Assembly: GCF_048007105.1 (NCBI RefSeq)
Contig: NZ_CP180352.1
Location: forward strand, 124,001 to 188,000
Direction of reading: 5' to 3'
DNA length: 64,000 nt
From: Minwuia sp048007105
GTDB taxonomy: Bacteria > Pseudomonadota > Alphaproteobacteria > Minwuiales > Minwuiaceae
The translations under genes and the position numbers were made by a program. Of this stretch, positions 1 to 9,617 are shown in pieces (positions within the stretch are counted from its first letter, which is position 1; each line of letters opens with the position of its first letter). Under the pieces are notes generated by a model that saw only the letters and a list, made by a program, of their open reading frames with translations, was not told the DNA's origin and made no database searches.

Positions 1-418
1 CTTCCAGGCCCATCGAACGGGCCGATCCGGCGATGATCTTCTTCGCCTGGTCCACATCGTTGGCATTGAGATCGACCATCTTCGCCTCGGCGATCTCCTG
101 CAGCTGCGCCTGGGTCACCTTGCCGATATAGCCCTTGCCCGGCGTCGAGGAACCCTTGTTCAGCTTCGCCGCCTTCTTCAGGTAGTAGGAGGCGGGCGGC
201 GTCTTGGTGATGAAGCTGAAGGAGCGGTCGGTGAAGGCGGTGATGATCACCGGCACCGGCATGCCCTTCTCCATGTTCTGCGTCTCGGCGTTGAACGCCT
301 TGCAGAACTCCATGATGTTCAGACCGCGCTGACCCAGCGCCGGCCCGATCGGCGGCGACGGGTTCGCAGCCCCCGCCGGCACCTGCAGCTTGATATAGCC
401 TGCAATCTTCTTTGCCAT
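1..418 (-). CDS. rplK: 50S ribosomal protein L11 (partial, 3' end outside window)
   Basis: L11 is a large-subunit protein that binds 23S rRNA at the GTPase-associated centre. The frame opens with an ATG at 418 and begins MAKKIAGYIKLQVPAG. It carries the family's GPALGQRG stretch and runs to ARSMGLE at the window edge. About 139 residues are visible of a usual length near 142, so only the last few residues are missing. It follows nusG after a 258-bp spacer in which I see no gene; this is the usual bacterial order secE-nusG-rplK. Identification is firm. Confidence 0.96.
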   Translation of the reverse strand, partial: MAKKIAGYIKLQVPAGAANPSPPIGPALGQRGLNIMEFCKAFNAETQNMEKGMPVPVIITAFTDRSFSFITKTPPASYYLKKAAKLNKGSSTPGKGYIGKVTQAQLQEIAEAKMVDLNANDVDQAKKIIAGSARSMGLE

Positions 419-676
419 TTCAGTCCCTTGCAGTTACCAGGGTGATGTGGTCCGGCCATGGCTGACCTCCCACACCGATGTTGTTCGACCCGATCCGCGG
501 AAAACGCAAATGCCTGCGCTGCGTTACCGGTCCCTGCCGGCTGGCAGGACCCGCGCCACAGTCAGACGTTTCGGAAAGTTCCCTTGCGCATTCGGTCGAG
601 CCGACGGCTTCTAACGGTTCATCGACCGTATTTCAAGTGTAAAGATTCCGAAAACGACTGAACCTGCGCGTGCAGA

Positions 677-1210
677 TCAATCGAGTTTCTCGACCTGTGA
701 ATACTCCAGCTCGACCGGCGTGGCGCGGCCGAAGATCGAGACCGAGACCTTGACCCGGGCGCGCTCCTCGTCGACGTCCTCGACGGTGCCGTTGAACGAG
801 GCGAACGGTCCGTCGGAGACCCGCACCTGCTCGCCGATGTCGAAGGTGATCGACGGCTTCGGCCGCTCGATGCCGTCCTGCATCTGCTGCAGGATGTGCA
901 TCGCCTCCCGCTCGGGGATCGGCTGCGGCTTGTTCGCGGCGCCCAGGAAGCCGGAGACCTTTCCGACATTCTTGACCAGGTGATAGCTCTCGTCGGTCAT
1001 CTCCATCTTCACCAGCACATAGCCGGGGAAGAACTTGCGCTCCGCATTGACCTTCTGGCCGCGGCGCATCTCGACGACCTCCTCCATCGGGACCATGACC
1101 TCCTCGATCAGGTCAGTCATTTCCTTCTGGATGGCCTGTTCGCGGATCGCGGCGGCGACCTTCTTCTCGAAGCCGGAATAGGCGTGAACGATGTACCAGC
1201 GGGCGGTCAT
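677..1210 (-). CDS. nusG: Transcription termination/antitermination factor NusG
   Basis: NusG binds RNA polymerase and couples transcription to Rho or to the ribosome. The 177-residue product starts MTARWYIVHAYSGFEKKV, the NGN domain signature, with FFPGYVLVKMEM near residue 60 and a C-terminal KOW region (VRVSDGPFASFNGTVEDV) near residues 123-140. Length matches the family. The ATG at 1210 lies two bases after the secE stop, so the two genes are probably translationally coupled. The frame stays open upstream through secE and tRNA-Trp, but that part is not coding. Confidence 0.97.
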   Translation of the reverse strand: MTARWYIVHAYSGFEKKVAAAIREQAIQKEMTDLIEEVMVPMEEVVEMRRGQKVNAERKFFPGYVLVKMEMTDESYHLVKNVGKVSGFLGAANKPQPIPEREAMHILQQMQDGIERPKPSITFDIGEQVRVSDGPFASFNGTVEDVDEERARVKVSVSIFGRATPVELEYSQVEKLD

Positions 1211-1212
1211 GA

Positions 1213-1500
1213 TCAGCTCCCCAGTTCCAGGATGTACCCGACGCCGGTCTGGATGATCAGATCCACGACCAGGAAGAAGACCGAGGCCAGCGCGACCATG
1301 ATGAACACCATCACGGTCGTGACGCCCGTCTCCTTGCGGCTCGGCCAGGTCACCTTCGCGCCCTCGGCGCGGACCTGCCGCATGAACTCCATCGGGTTGG
1401 TCTTCTTCTTCGGCTTCTCGGCCTTCGCTTCGGCGGCGGGCTCGGTCGGCGGCTTTCTGGTACCGCGACCGCGATTGCTGCCGGACTTTGACTTGGCCAT
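1213..1500 (-). CDS. secE: Preprotein translocase subunit SecE
   Basis: SecE is the small membrane subunit of the SecYEG channel. The 95-residue product has a basic, disordered N-terminal stretch (residues 1-35, rich in K, R, A, E), then the conserved amphipathic segment NPMEFMRQVRAEGAKVTWPS and one transmembrane helix (about residues 64-86). I chose the ATG at 1500 because an AAGG ribosome-binding site sits about 8 bases upstream. Frames starting further upstream would run into tRNA-Trp. It lies between tRNA-Trp and nusG, the standard arrangement. Confidence 0.95.
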   Translation of the reverse strand: MAKSKSGSNRGRGTRKPPTEPAAEAKAEKPKKKTNPMEFMRQVRAEGAKVTWPSRKETGVTTVMVFIMVALASVFFLVVDLIIQTGVGYILELGS

Positions 1501-1537
1501 ACGGGTTGCCTTCACTCGTGTATCTGTCGACGGCGGC

Positions 1538-1613
1538 TGGCAGGAGTGGAGGGACTCGAACCCACAACCCCCGGTTTTGGAGACCGGTGCTCTGCCAGTT
1601 GAGCTACACTCCT
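1538..1613 (-). tRNA. tRNA-Trp (CCA)
   Basis: A 76-base cloverleaf on the minus strand. The acceptor arms are AGGAGTG and CACTCCT with encoded CCA at 1540-1538. The anticodon stem CCGGT/ACCGG encloses the loop CTCCAAA (anticodon CCA), and the T-loop is TTCGAGT. It lies between tuf and secE, where tRNA-Trp is found in many bacteria. Confidence 0.97.
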
Positions 1614-1692
1614 TCGCCGCTCGCCTCCGGCCCCGTGGAGCCGGAATGGGCAACCGCCAAAGGCGGCCGCCCGGTTCCGTTGACCGACCGCG

Positions 1693-2883
<1,191 letters not shown>

Positions 2884-2973
2884 CCTTCTAGCGCCTCGTC
2901 TTTCCTGATCATCGCAGCCGGCGTCGCGCCGGCCCTTCGTTCCTGTCTGCCCCATCGCGGCCCGGCGTCAGGC

Positions 2974-3047
2974 TGGAGCGGGTGATGGGAATCGAACCCA
3001 CGTAACCAGCTTGGAAGGCTGGGGCTCTACCATTGAGCTACACCCGC
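2974..3047 (-). tRNA. tRNA-Gly (TCC)
   Basis: A 74-base cloverleaf on the minus strand with acceptor arms GCGGGTG and CACCCGC and encoded CCA (2976-2974). The anticodon loop sits in CAGCCTTCCAAGCTGG, giving anticodon TCC. The T-arm contains GTTCGATTC. It lies 74 bases from tRNA-Tyr and 90 bases from tuf. Confidence 0.97.
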
Positions 3048-3120
3048 CCGTTTCCGCATCCCGGGGATGCACCGCCTGCCGCGCCGCAGCGCGCCCGCCG
3101 GACCGTTCATGAGCCGGGGA

Positions 3121-3205
3121 TGGTGGAGGGGGTTGGATTCGAACCAACGTAGGCTAAGCCAACGGGTTTACAGCCCGTCCCCTTTAACCACTCGGGCACC
3201 CCTCC
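3121..3205 (-). tRNA. tRNA-Tyr (GTA)
   Basis: An 85-base tRNA with a long variable arm (class II), on the minus strand. Acceptor arms are GGAGGGG and CCCCTCC, discriminator A, and CCA is encoded at 3123-3121. The anticodon region ACGGGCTGTAAACCCGT gives GTA. It is the first gene of the tRNA-Tyr, tRNA-Gly, tuf series. Confidence 0.97.
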
Positions 3206-3243
3206 AAATCCGCTCATGTCGGGTGATCGTCGAGCGCGGCTGG

Positions 3244-3271
3244 ACTATCGTCAAATGACCTGCCGTGTCAA
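3244..3271 (-). promoter_or_regulatory. Probable sigma-70 promoter of the tRNA-Tyr/tuf block
   Basis: On the minus strand a perfect -35 box TTGACA (3271-3266) is followed, after a 16-bp spacer, by GATAGT (3249-3244), which matches the -10 consensus at four of six positions. Transcription would start near 3236, about 30 bases before tRNA-Tyr. The placement suits a promoter for the whole translation block. The assignment is by eye. Confidence 0.55.
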
Positions 3272-3345
3272 CAACAATGCCGACGTCCCGCAACCGCCGT
3301 CGATAGCGGTTGCCGGACGCCTTGCACACCCATATAAGCCCGCCG

Positions 3346-4932
3346 ATGGACGAGCGCAACGACAAGGGCGGCGGAGGCCGCAACGGTTCCGGTGGCCGCG
3401 GTGAAGGCCGCGGTGGACGCGATGATCGTGGCCCGCGCCGGGACGGCGACCGGGGCCCGCGACGCGAAGGCGGCGGCTTTCGCAGCCGCGACGACCGCGG
3501 ACCGCGCAGGGACGGCGATGGTGATCGGGGACCGCGCCGAGAAGGCGGCGGCGACCGGGGCGGCTTCCGTGGACGTGACGACAGAGGACCGCGCCGCGAC
3601 GACGACCGGGGACCGCGCCGTGAAGGCGGTGGCGATCGTGGCGGCTTCCGTGGACGCGATGACAGAGGACCGCGCCGGGACGACGACCGGGGCCCGCGCC
3701 GAGAGGGTGGCGGCGACCGTGGGGGGTTCCGCGGACGCGACGACCGCGGACCACGCAGGGACGATGACCGGGGACCGCGCCAAGACGGTGGCGGCGACCG
3801 TGGCGGTTTCCGTGGACGCGATGACCGCGGACCGCGCAGGGATGACGACCGGGGGCCGCGCCGCGAGGGCGGCGGCGACCGGGGCGGCTTCCGTGGACGC
3901 GATGACAGAGGACCGCGCAGGGATGACGACCGGGGGCCGCGCCGCGAGGGCGGCGGCGACCGGGGCGGGTTCCGCGGACGCAATGACAGGGGACCGCGCC
4001 GGGACGATGACCGGGGACCGCGCCGCGAGGGCGGCGGCGACCGTGGCGGCTTTGGCGGCGACGGCGACAACCGTCCGCGCGACCGCCGCGAGGGCCGCAC
4101 CCACTTCCGCAAGACCGAGGGCCGCGAGCCCGGGCGGCGCGACAAGGATCGTCCCGGGCCGCAGCGGCGTCCGGTGTCGGTCGAGGTCCGCTCGGGCCAG
4201 CGCAGTTCCGGCGGCCAGGACGCCCAGCACTGGATCTTCGGCCGGCACGCCGTACTGGCCGCGCTCGCCAACCCCAAGCGCGACATCCAGCGTCTGGTCG
4301 CGACCGAGCAGATGGCCGAACAGGCCGGGATCGCCGGTCACGCCCTGCTGGAGAAAGTCACCCGTCCGGACATGGACCACATGCTGTCGCGCTACGACGC
4401 CGACGGCACCACCCATGGCGGCATCGCGGCCTATGCGGCCACGCTCTCGCCGCCTTCGGTGGAAGGCCTGCTGAAACCGGAGGGCCGCTCGGTCGTCGTG
4501 CTGCTTGATCAGGTCAGCGACCCGCACAATGTCGGCGCGATCATGCGGACGGCGGCCGCCTTCGGCGCACGCGCCGTGATCGCCCCGGAACGCAATGCGG
4601 CGCCGGTGACCGGTTCGCTGGCCAAGGCGGCCTCGGGCGCACTGGAGACCGTACCGTATCTCAGGCCGACCAATCTCTCCCGCACGCTGGCGATGCTGAA
4701 GGAGTGGGGCTACTGGCGGATCGGCCTGGACGGCGGCAGCGACAAGAATCTGGACGAGGCGATGGGCTTCGAACGGGTGGCGCTGGTGCTCGGCTCCGAA
4801 GGCAAGGGACTGCGGCGCCTGACCGGCGAGAACTGCGACTTGCTGGTATCGATCCCGATGTCCGGGTCGGTGGAGAGCCTCAACGTCTCCAACGCCGCCG
4901 CCATCGCCATGTACCGGCTGTTCAGCCGCTGA
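3346..4932 (+). CDS. rlmB: TrmH-family 23S rRNA 2'-O-ribose methyltransferase with RGG/RD-repeat N-terminal extension
   Basis: The C-terminal half is a SpoU/TrmH methyltransferase. From about residue 295 it has the substrate-binding domain (HWIFGRHAVLAAL), then the three SPOUT motifs: DPHNVGAIMRT, LVLGSEGKGLR and IPMSGSVESLNVSNAAA. These match the RlmB/TrmH group 3 that methylates a guanosine in the 23S peptidyl-transferase loop. The first 250 or so residues are unusual: eight copies of a roughly 25-27-residue unit rich in R, G and D (see the repeat entry), predicted to be disordered and RNA-binding. I chose the ATG at 3346; an upstream in-frame ATG at 3310 would add 12 residues. tRNA-Thr follows 59 bases downstream. 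Confidence 0.88.
   Translation: MDERNDKGGGGRNGSGGRGEGRGGRDDRGPRRDGDRGPRREGGGFRSRDDRGPRRDGDGDRGPRREGGGDRGGFRGRDDRGPRRDDDRGPRREGGGDRGGFRGRDDRGPRRDDDRGPRREGGGDRGGFRGRDDRGPRRDDDRGPRQDGGGDRGGFRGRDDRGPRRDDDRGPRREGGGDRGGFRGRDDRGPRRDDDRGPRREGGGDRGGFRGRNDRGPRRDDDRGPRREGGGDRGGFGGDGDNRPRDRREGRTHFRKTEGREPGRRDKDRPGPQRRPVSVEVRSGQRSSGGQDAQHWIFGRHAVLAALANPKRDIQRLVATEQMAEQAGIAGHALLEKVTRPDMDHMLSRYDADGTTHGGIAAYAATLSPPSVEGLLKPEGRSVVVLLDQVSDPHNVGAIMRTAAAFGARAVIAPERNAAPVTGSLAKAASGALETVPYLRPTNLSRTLAMLKEWGYWRIGLDGGSDKNLDEAMGFERVALVLGSEGKGLRRLTGENCDLLVSIPMSGSVESLNVSNAAAIAMYRLFSR
3418..4053 (+). repeat. Tandem RGG/RD-rich coding repeats in rlmB (8 units)
   Basis: Eight tandem units of about 69-81 bp encode variants of GRDDRGPRRDDDRGPRREGG followed by GDRGGF. 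Units 3-8 are nearly identical at protein level; single changes include RQDGG in unit 5 and RNDRG in unit 8. DNA identity between units is high, with scattered silent changes. The block lies inside the rlmB reading frame and is not a CRISPR array, because the units are coding and have no unrelated spacers. Confidence 0.9.
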
Positions 4933-4991
4933 CGGGAACCGCCCCTGGCGGATGACAAGCCGGACGAATTCGGCTACCCAGACCGGGCGTT

Positions 4992-5067
4992 GCCGGCGTG
5001 GCTCAATTGGTAGAGCACCCGCCTTGTAAGCGGGTGGTTGGGGGTTCGAGTCCCTCCGCCGGCACCA
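4992..5067 (+). tRNA. tRNA-Thr (TGT)
   Basis: A 76-base cloverleaf with acceptor arms GCCGGCG and CGCCGGC, encoded CCA at 5065-5067 and anticodon stem CCGCC/GGCGG-type pairing around TTGTAA (anticodon TGT). The T-loop is TTCGAGT. The 153 bp between it and the heparinase gene show nothing I can identify. Confidence 0.97.
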
Positions 5068-5220
5068 TTTCCTCCACAATTGCGCCCGGGACCGGACAGC
5101 AGTCACACAACCGGAGGCATTAGAAGTAGTCCGGACAGCGACTATCAACGTAGCATCTAGGTGACACCCCGTAGCGTGACGCGCGTTCCATGTCCCCTCT
5201 GGCCCGGCGGGCGCCAAGCG

Positions 5221-7749
5221 ATGATGCAAACTGGAAACTGGATACCAGCGATATGCGCGGCCGTCCTGCTGTCGGCTTGGCCGGCGGCGGCGCAGGATGT
5301 GCGCGAACTGGCGCAGATGCGGGTCAACAAGCCCGACATACAGGACGGGCTGTCGCCGGAGAGCGACCGCGAGATGCGGCCGTACCCGAATGACGGGGCC
5401 CATCCGATCGAGAACCCGCCATCCTTCCGGTGGCGCCAGGGCAAGAGCGGAGACGTCTACGAGGTGCAGGTCCGGTTGCAGGACGGCACCGACATCGTCC
5501 GCTTCTCCTCGGCGAATCTCCTGACACTGCGCGATGCGCTGCCCGCCGGCACCCACAGCTGGCGGCTGCGGCGCTGGCCGGCTTTCTCCGGACCCCTGAA
5601 CTGGACCAAACGAAGGGAATTCACGGTCACCGAGTTGGCGGAAGAGCGGGAGGTCTTCAATCCCGCGGACGCCTTCCGCGAAGCCGCGGAGGCGAAACGT
5701 CCGCGCCTGCTGCCTCGGGAGCCCGATCGCTCCCTGCTGATTGCGGACGCCTATATCGGCTGGAAACGGCAGTTCTTCGATCAGGTGGCGAAACGCGTCG
5801 CCGGTCAGCCCCTCAGACTGCCGCCATCCGAAGCGAACCTGGGGCCCGGCGGCGCCGAGGCCCTGAGCCGGGAAGAACTCGTCCGCTTCCGCCGTCAGAT
5901 CCGGCGGTCGGTCAACAAGGTGATGCGCGAAACCTATGACGGGCTGATCGTCTGGACCGTGACCCGCCATCTCGGCGAGGGCCAGGAAGCGCTCGAACGG
6001 GCCATCGCGGCGGCGGGCTGGCTCGCCGAACTCGACCCCTACGGCGGAACGTCGGATGCGGTCGCCGACCTGCTGAACATGCGGATCGCCAAGGCGCTGG
6101 CGGTGGCCTACGACGTGGCGCATGACGAAATGCCGCCGCGTCTGCGGCAGCAGATCGTCCAGGCCATAGAGATCCGCGTGCAGGCGGCGTTCGATACCTA
6201 TGTGCTGGACGAAAACCGGGCGCTGACCGCCTATCCGATGAATTCCCATGGATACCGCCACGCCATCGGCGTGCTCTCCATCGCCACCCTGCTGGCCGGC
6301 GACTTACCCCGTGCCAGGACATGGTTCGACGCGCTCTATCCGGTGTTTATCGGGCTGGGCAACCCCTGGGGCGGCGACGATGGCGGCTACGCAAATGGCG
6401 TCAACTACGCCACCTGGGAAATCCTGAACAACCTGCAGCACTGGGACACCATCCGCAGCGCCGCCGGGATCGACTATTTCGGCTCTGGCTGGGGGCGCTA
6501 CGTGGCGCAGTTCCTTGCCTACGTCATTCCGCCCGGATCGCCGAACAGCGGCTTCGGCGACGGCGGCGAGGACCACAACCCGCTGGTCTGGACCGAGACC
6601 GCGCGGATGCTGTTCGAACGGACCGGCCAGCCGGTGGCGGGCATGCTCTACGCGCGCTGGCGCGACTTCATCGACGAAAGCGACATCAACCTGACCGAAC
6701 TGGAAGCGGAGTTCGCCGGCTGGACCTTCCTTCTCGGTGCGGGCAACCCGCCGGCGGCGCTGGCCGGCATCACGGCGGAAGAGGTCGGGCTGCCCGACAG
6801 CGCGGTCTTTCCCTCGATCGGCTGGGCGGCGATGCACAGCGACCTCGACGATCCGGACCGCTACTCGATCCTGTTCAAGTCCAGCCCCTATGGCAGCTTC
6901 AGCCACAGTCACGCCGACCAAAACAGCTTCATCATCAACGGGCGGCAGCAGCCCCTCGCCATCGATTCCGGCTACTACGACACTCACAAGTCCCGCCATC
7001 ATCAGGCCTGGACGACGCAGACCATGGCTCACAACGCCATCACCTTCGACGGAGGCAAGGGCCAGCCCTGGGACGATCTGAAGGCCACCGGCCGGCTGAC
7101 GCGGTTCACGAGTTGCCCCGGCTGGGAGGCCGTGGCCGGCGACGCCAGCGGGGCCTACCGCAAGCATCTGACCTCGGCGAAGCGCAGCCTGCTGTATCTC
7201 CGGCCCGATCAGGTTCTTGTCTATGATCATCTGTTGTCGAACGAACCGCGCAGCTTCGAGTGGAACATCCACGCCAAGCGGAAGATGACAGAGACCGCGG
7301 ATGGCGCCGTCAGGATCGGCATGGACGATGCGAGCCTCTGCATCCGCCAGATCGCCGGACCGGAAATGTCGTTTGCCCAGACCGACGTGTTTCCCGTCGA
7401 GCCGAACAAGCGGCTGCAGCCGGACTGGCGTCCGCAATGGCATGGGCGGTTCACGGCGTCCGAACCAGACTGGAGAATGGAGTCGCTTTTCCTGATCTCG
7501 CTCGACTGCGCGCCGGCCGATGTCGGCCCGGTGACGCCGATACGGGGCGGGGGCTTCAAGACCGTCATCGACGGCTACAACGTGGCGATTTCCGCATCGT
7601 CGGAAGCGGCAATTCCGGCAGACGGCTCCTTCCGGCCGGCCGCCTGCCGCACGCCGGTCGATCCGGCGCTGTTCGGCCAGGCCACCGCGTCCGGCTCCGA
7701 TGACACCAGCGCCACCCAGGCGGCAAACCGGTTGAGGATCGGACGATGA
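5221..7749 (+). CDS. Heparinase II/III-family polysaccharide lyase, exported
   Basis: The 842-residue product has an N-terminal signal peptide (cleavage after AWPAAA), a beta-sandwich-like region, an alpha-helical toroid and a C-terminal heparinase II/III region. Residues matching the family's catalytic pattern are visible: NSHGYRH at 341-347, Tyr390 in GGYANGVNY, and SHSHADQNSF at 561-570. It probably cleaves a uronic-acid-containing polysaccharide in the periplasm; the substrate cannot be read from sequence. I chose ATG 5221 because it begins a normal signal peptide; the frame is open to 5161. Its stop overlaps the next gene's start (ATGA), so the two are probably co-translated. Confidence 0.85.
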   Translation: MMQTGNWIPAICAAVLLSAWPAAAQDVRELAQMRVNKPDIQDGLSPESDREMRPYPNDGAHPIENPPSFRWRQGKSGDVYEVQVRLQDGTDIVRFSSANLLTLRDALPAGTHSWRLRRWPAFSGPLNWTKRREFTVTELAEEREVFNPADAFREAAEAKRPRLLPREPDRSLLIADAYIGWKRQFFDQVAKRVAGQPLRLPPSEANLGPGGAEALSREELVRFRRQIRRSVNKVMRETYDGLIVWTVTRHLGEGQEALERAIAAAGWLAELDPYGGTSDAVADLLNMRIAKALAVAYDVAHDEMPPRLRQQIVQAIEIRVQAAFDTYVLDENRALTAYPMNSHGYRHAIGVLSIATLLAGDLPRARTWFDALYPVFIGLGNPWGGDDGGYANGVNYATWEILNNLQHWDTIRSAAGIDYFGSGWGRYVAQFLAYVIPPGSPNSGFGDGGEDHNPLVWTETARMLFERTGQPVAGMLYARWRDFIDESDINLTELEAEFAGWTFLLGAGNPPAALAGITAEEVGLPDSAVFPSIGWAAMHSDLDDPDRYSILFKSSPYGSFSHSHADQNSFIINGRQQPLAIDSGYYDTHKSRHHQAWTTQTMAHNAITFDGGKGQPWDDLKATGRLTRFTSCPGWEAVAGDASGAYRKHLTSAKRSLLYLRPDQVLVYDHLLSNEPRSFEWNIHAKRKMTETADGAVRIGMDDASLCIRQIAGPEMSFAQTDVFPVEPNKRLQPDWRPQWHGRFTASEPDWRMESLFLISLDCAPADVGPVTPIRGGGFKTVIDGYNVAISASSEAAIPADGSFRPAACRTPVDPALFGQATASGSDDTSATQAANRLRIGR

Positions 7750-8759
7750 GGGGCCTGGTGGCGTCTCTCGGGATTGCGCTCGCGCTCACCTTCGCGGCGG
7801 GCAGCGCGTCTGCCGAGCGCCTCGATGTCCGTATCGGAACGGCCAGCCTGACGGGTGTCTATTTTGCAGCGGGGAATGCCGTCTGCCGCGTCCTCGAGCG
7901 GCGCTTCGGGCGGGACATGAAGTGCGAGGTGCTGGAAACTGGCGGATCCGGCGCCAATGTCGAACTGCTGAGTTCGGGAAAGGTGAACTTCGCGATCATG
8001 CAGTCGGACGTGCTCGCCAGCAGCTTCATTGGCGACAAGGGGCCGCGGGGCGTGGCAGCGCTGTATCCGGAGATTTTCCAGGTCGTGTACCGCAAGAGCC
8101 TGAATATCGACGTCGCCGCCGAGTTGATGCAACACCCGTTCAATATCGGATTGCAGGGGTCGGGAACGCGCCGCACCCTCAACGCCCTGCTGGAGACGCT
8201 GAATTTCTCCACAGACGATTTCGCCGCGCCGGTCGAGATGCACGCCGGCAAGGAGGCAGCCGCCTTCTGCGATGGCGAAATCGACGGCTTCGCCTTCGTC
8301 TCCGGCGTGCCGAACTCGAAGATCGCCCAGGTCATTCGCGAATGCGGCGCCGGCATCGTCGGGTTCACGCGGCGCAACATGGCCACCTTCGTCGATGCCC
8401 GGCCCGGCTACAGCTATTTCCGGTTCCGCAAGAACGCCTATGACGGGATGGACCGGACCGTAGACACCTTCGCAGTCATGGCCATCCTGGTGGCCGGTCA
8501 CGGCACGCCGGACGGTCTGGTCCGGATCGTCGCCGAGTCGCTGCTGGACGACATCGACTATTTCGAACGCCTGCACCCGGCCTGGAGCGAACTGCTCGGG
8601 CCGGACATGGCGACCAACATCGACCGCGCGTTGATGCACCCGGCGGCCGGCGCGGACTTATATCGAACGGGCCATCATCAGCGAGTGAATCCGGCAGCCC
8701 TCCCACGCGCCGATTGCAATGGCTGCCGGGGCGGGAATGCAGTAATGTGTCTGCATTAA
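7746..8759 (+). CDS. TAXI-family TRAP transporter solute-binding protein
   Basis: A 337-residue periplasmic binding protein with signal peptide (cleavage after GSASA) and the TAXI-family opening VRIGTASLTGVYFAAGNAVCR, followed by ETGGSGANVELL and the mid-region GLQGSGTRRT. In TAXI systems this protein hands a carboxylate-type ligand to a fused TRAP permease. No permease gene is present here, so it may work with one encoded elsewhere or as an orphan. It overlaps the lyase stop by four bases. The last 25 or so residues, after the usual family end near LMHPAAGADLY, are atypical and include CNGC; they may be a real extension or a drifted tail. Confidence 0.85.
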   Translation: MRGLVASLGIALALTFAAGSASAERLDVRIGTASLTGVYFAAGNAVCRVLERRFGRDMKCEVLETGGSGANVELLSSGKVNFAIMQSDVLASSFIGDKGPRGVAALYPEIFQVVYRKSLNIDVAAELMQHPFNIGLQGSGTRRTLNALLETLNFSTDDFAAPVEMHAGKEAAAFCDGEIDGFAFVSGVPNSKIAQVIRECGAGIVGFTRRNMATFVDARPGYSYFRFRKNAYDGMDRTVDTFAVMAILVAGHGTPDGLVRIVAESLLDDIDYFERLHPAWSELLGPDMATNIDRALMHPAAGADLYRTGHHQRVNPAALPRADCNGCRGGNAVMCLH

Positions 8760-8779
8760 TCAAGAACCGGGAGGAAACG

Positions 8780-9613
8780 ATGTTCGAGATCCAGGCGGCG
8801 CCGGGCGGCGTCGGCGCCTTCGTGCATGGCATCGACATCAGAAGCGACGTGAACGGCAACGTGGCCGGTGAACTCAAGCAGGCGCTGGGCGACTACGGCG
8901 TCCTGTTCTTCCGCGATCAGGAGATCTCCGAGCAGGATCACATCGCCTTCGCCGAGCAGTTCGGCCAGATCAACGTGAACCGCTTCTTCGCAGCCAACGA
9001 CAGGTTTCCACAGATCGCCATGGTGGTGAAGGAGCCGGACCAGACCGGCAATATCGGCGGCGGCTGGCACACCGATCACTCCTACGATCAGGAGCCGGCG
9101 CTGGGCTCGATCCTGGTCGCGCGCGAGGTGCCGGAGCGGGGCGGCGACACGCTCTATGCCAACATGTACGCCGCCTATGACGCCTTGTCCGACGGCCTGA
9201 AGGAGACGCTGAACGGCCTCAGGGCGCTGCATTCCAGCCGCCGCGCCTTTGGCGCGAACACCGAATACGCCCCCCGCAAGGACGGCCGCATCGGCAACCC
9301 GGAACTGGCGACGCAGGACTCCATCCACCCGGTGGTCATCACCCACCCGATCAGCGGCCGGAAGGCGCTTTATGTGAATGGCGGCTTCACCATCCGTTTC
9401 GACGGCTGGACCGAGGACGAGAGCAAGCCGCTGCTGCAGTATCTCTACGCCCACGCCTCACGGCCGGAATTCACCTACCGCTTCAAGTGGGAAAAGGGCT
9501 CCATCGCGTTCTGGGACAACCGGGCGACCTGGCACTACGCGGTCAACGACTATCACGGCAGCCGCCGCGTCATGCACCGGATCACGGTCGAAGGCTGCGC
9601 GCTGAGCGCCTGA
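8780..9613 (+). CDS. TauD/TfdA-family Fe(II)/2-oxoglutarate dioxygenase
   Basis: The 277-residue product carries the facial triad of this family: His97 and Asp99 in GGGWHTDHSY, and the distal His266 in VMHRITVEG. The MFEIQAAPGGVGAFVHGID start and the length fit TauD/TfdA enzymes, which hydroxylate small sulfonates, phenoxy acids and related compounds. The substrate cannot be assigned. A clear GGGAGG ribosome-binding site precedes the ATG at 8780; an upstream in-frame ATG at 8714 lies inside the TAXI gene and has none. It is 20 bases downstream of the TAXI gene and ends 4 bases from the convergent HlyD gene. Confidence 0.88.
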   Translation: MFEIQAAPGGVGAFVHGIDIRSDVNGNVAGELKQALGDYGVLFFRDQEISEQDHIAFAEQFGQINVNRFFAANDRFPQIAMVVKEPDQTGNIGGGWHTDHSYDQEPALGSILVAREVPERGGDTLYANMYAAYDALSDGLKETLNGLRALHSSRRAFGANTEYAPRKDGRIGNPELATQDSIHPVVITHPISGRKALYVNGGFTIRFDGWTEDESKPLLQYLYAHASRPEFTYRFKWEKGSIAFWDNRATWHYAVNDYHGSRRVMHRITVEGCALSA

Positions 9614-9617
9614 GCCG

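Noticed and set aside
458..661. A 67-codon plus-strand frame in the rplK-nusG spacer
   Set aside because: It shows no domain, no ribosome-binding site and arginine-rich composition typical of GC-rich noncoding DNA; it also opposes the operon.
3418..4053. Regular repeats that might be taken for a CRISPR array
   Set aside because: The repeats are contiguous, coding and in frame with a methyltransferase, with no unique spacers and no cas genes nearby.
4933..4991. A promoter for tRNA-Thr between rlmB and the tRNA
   Set aside because: ATGACA is followed after 17 bp only by TACCCA, a poor -10 box; I could not support it.
3268..6261. A 997-codon minus-strand frame across rlmB and the heparinase gene
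   Set aside because: It covers two unrelated genes and tRNA-Thr on the other strand, is low-complexity where it mirrors the rlmB repeats, and has no recognisable domain.
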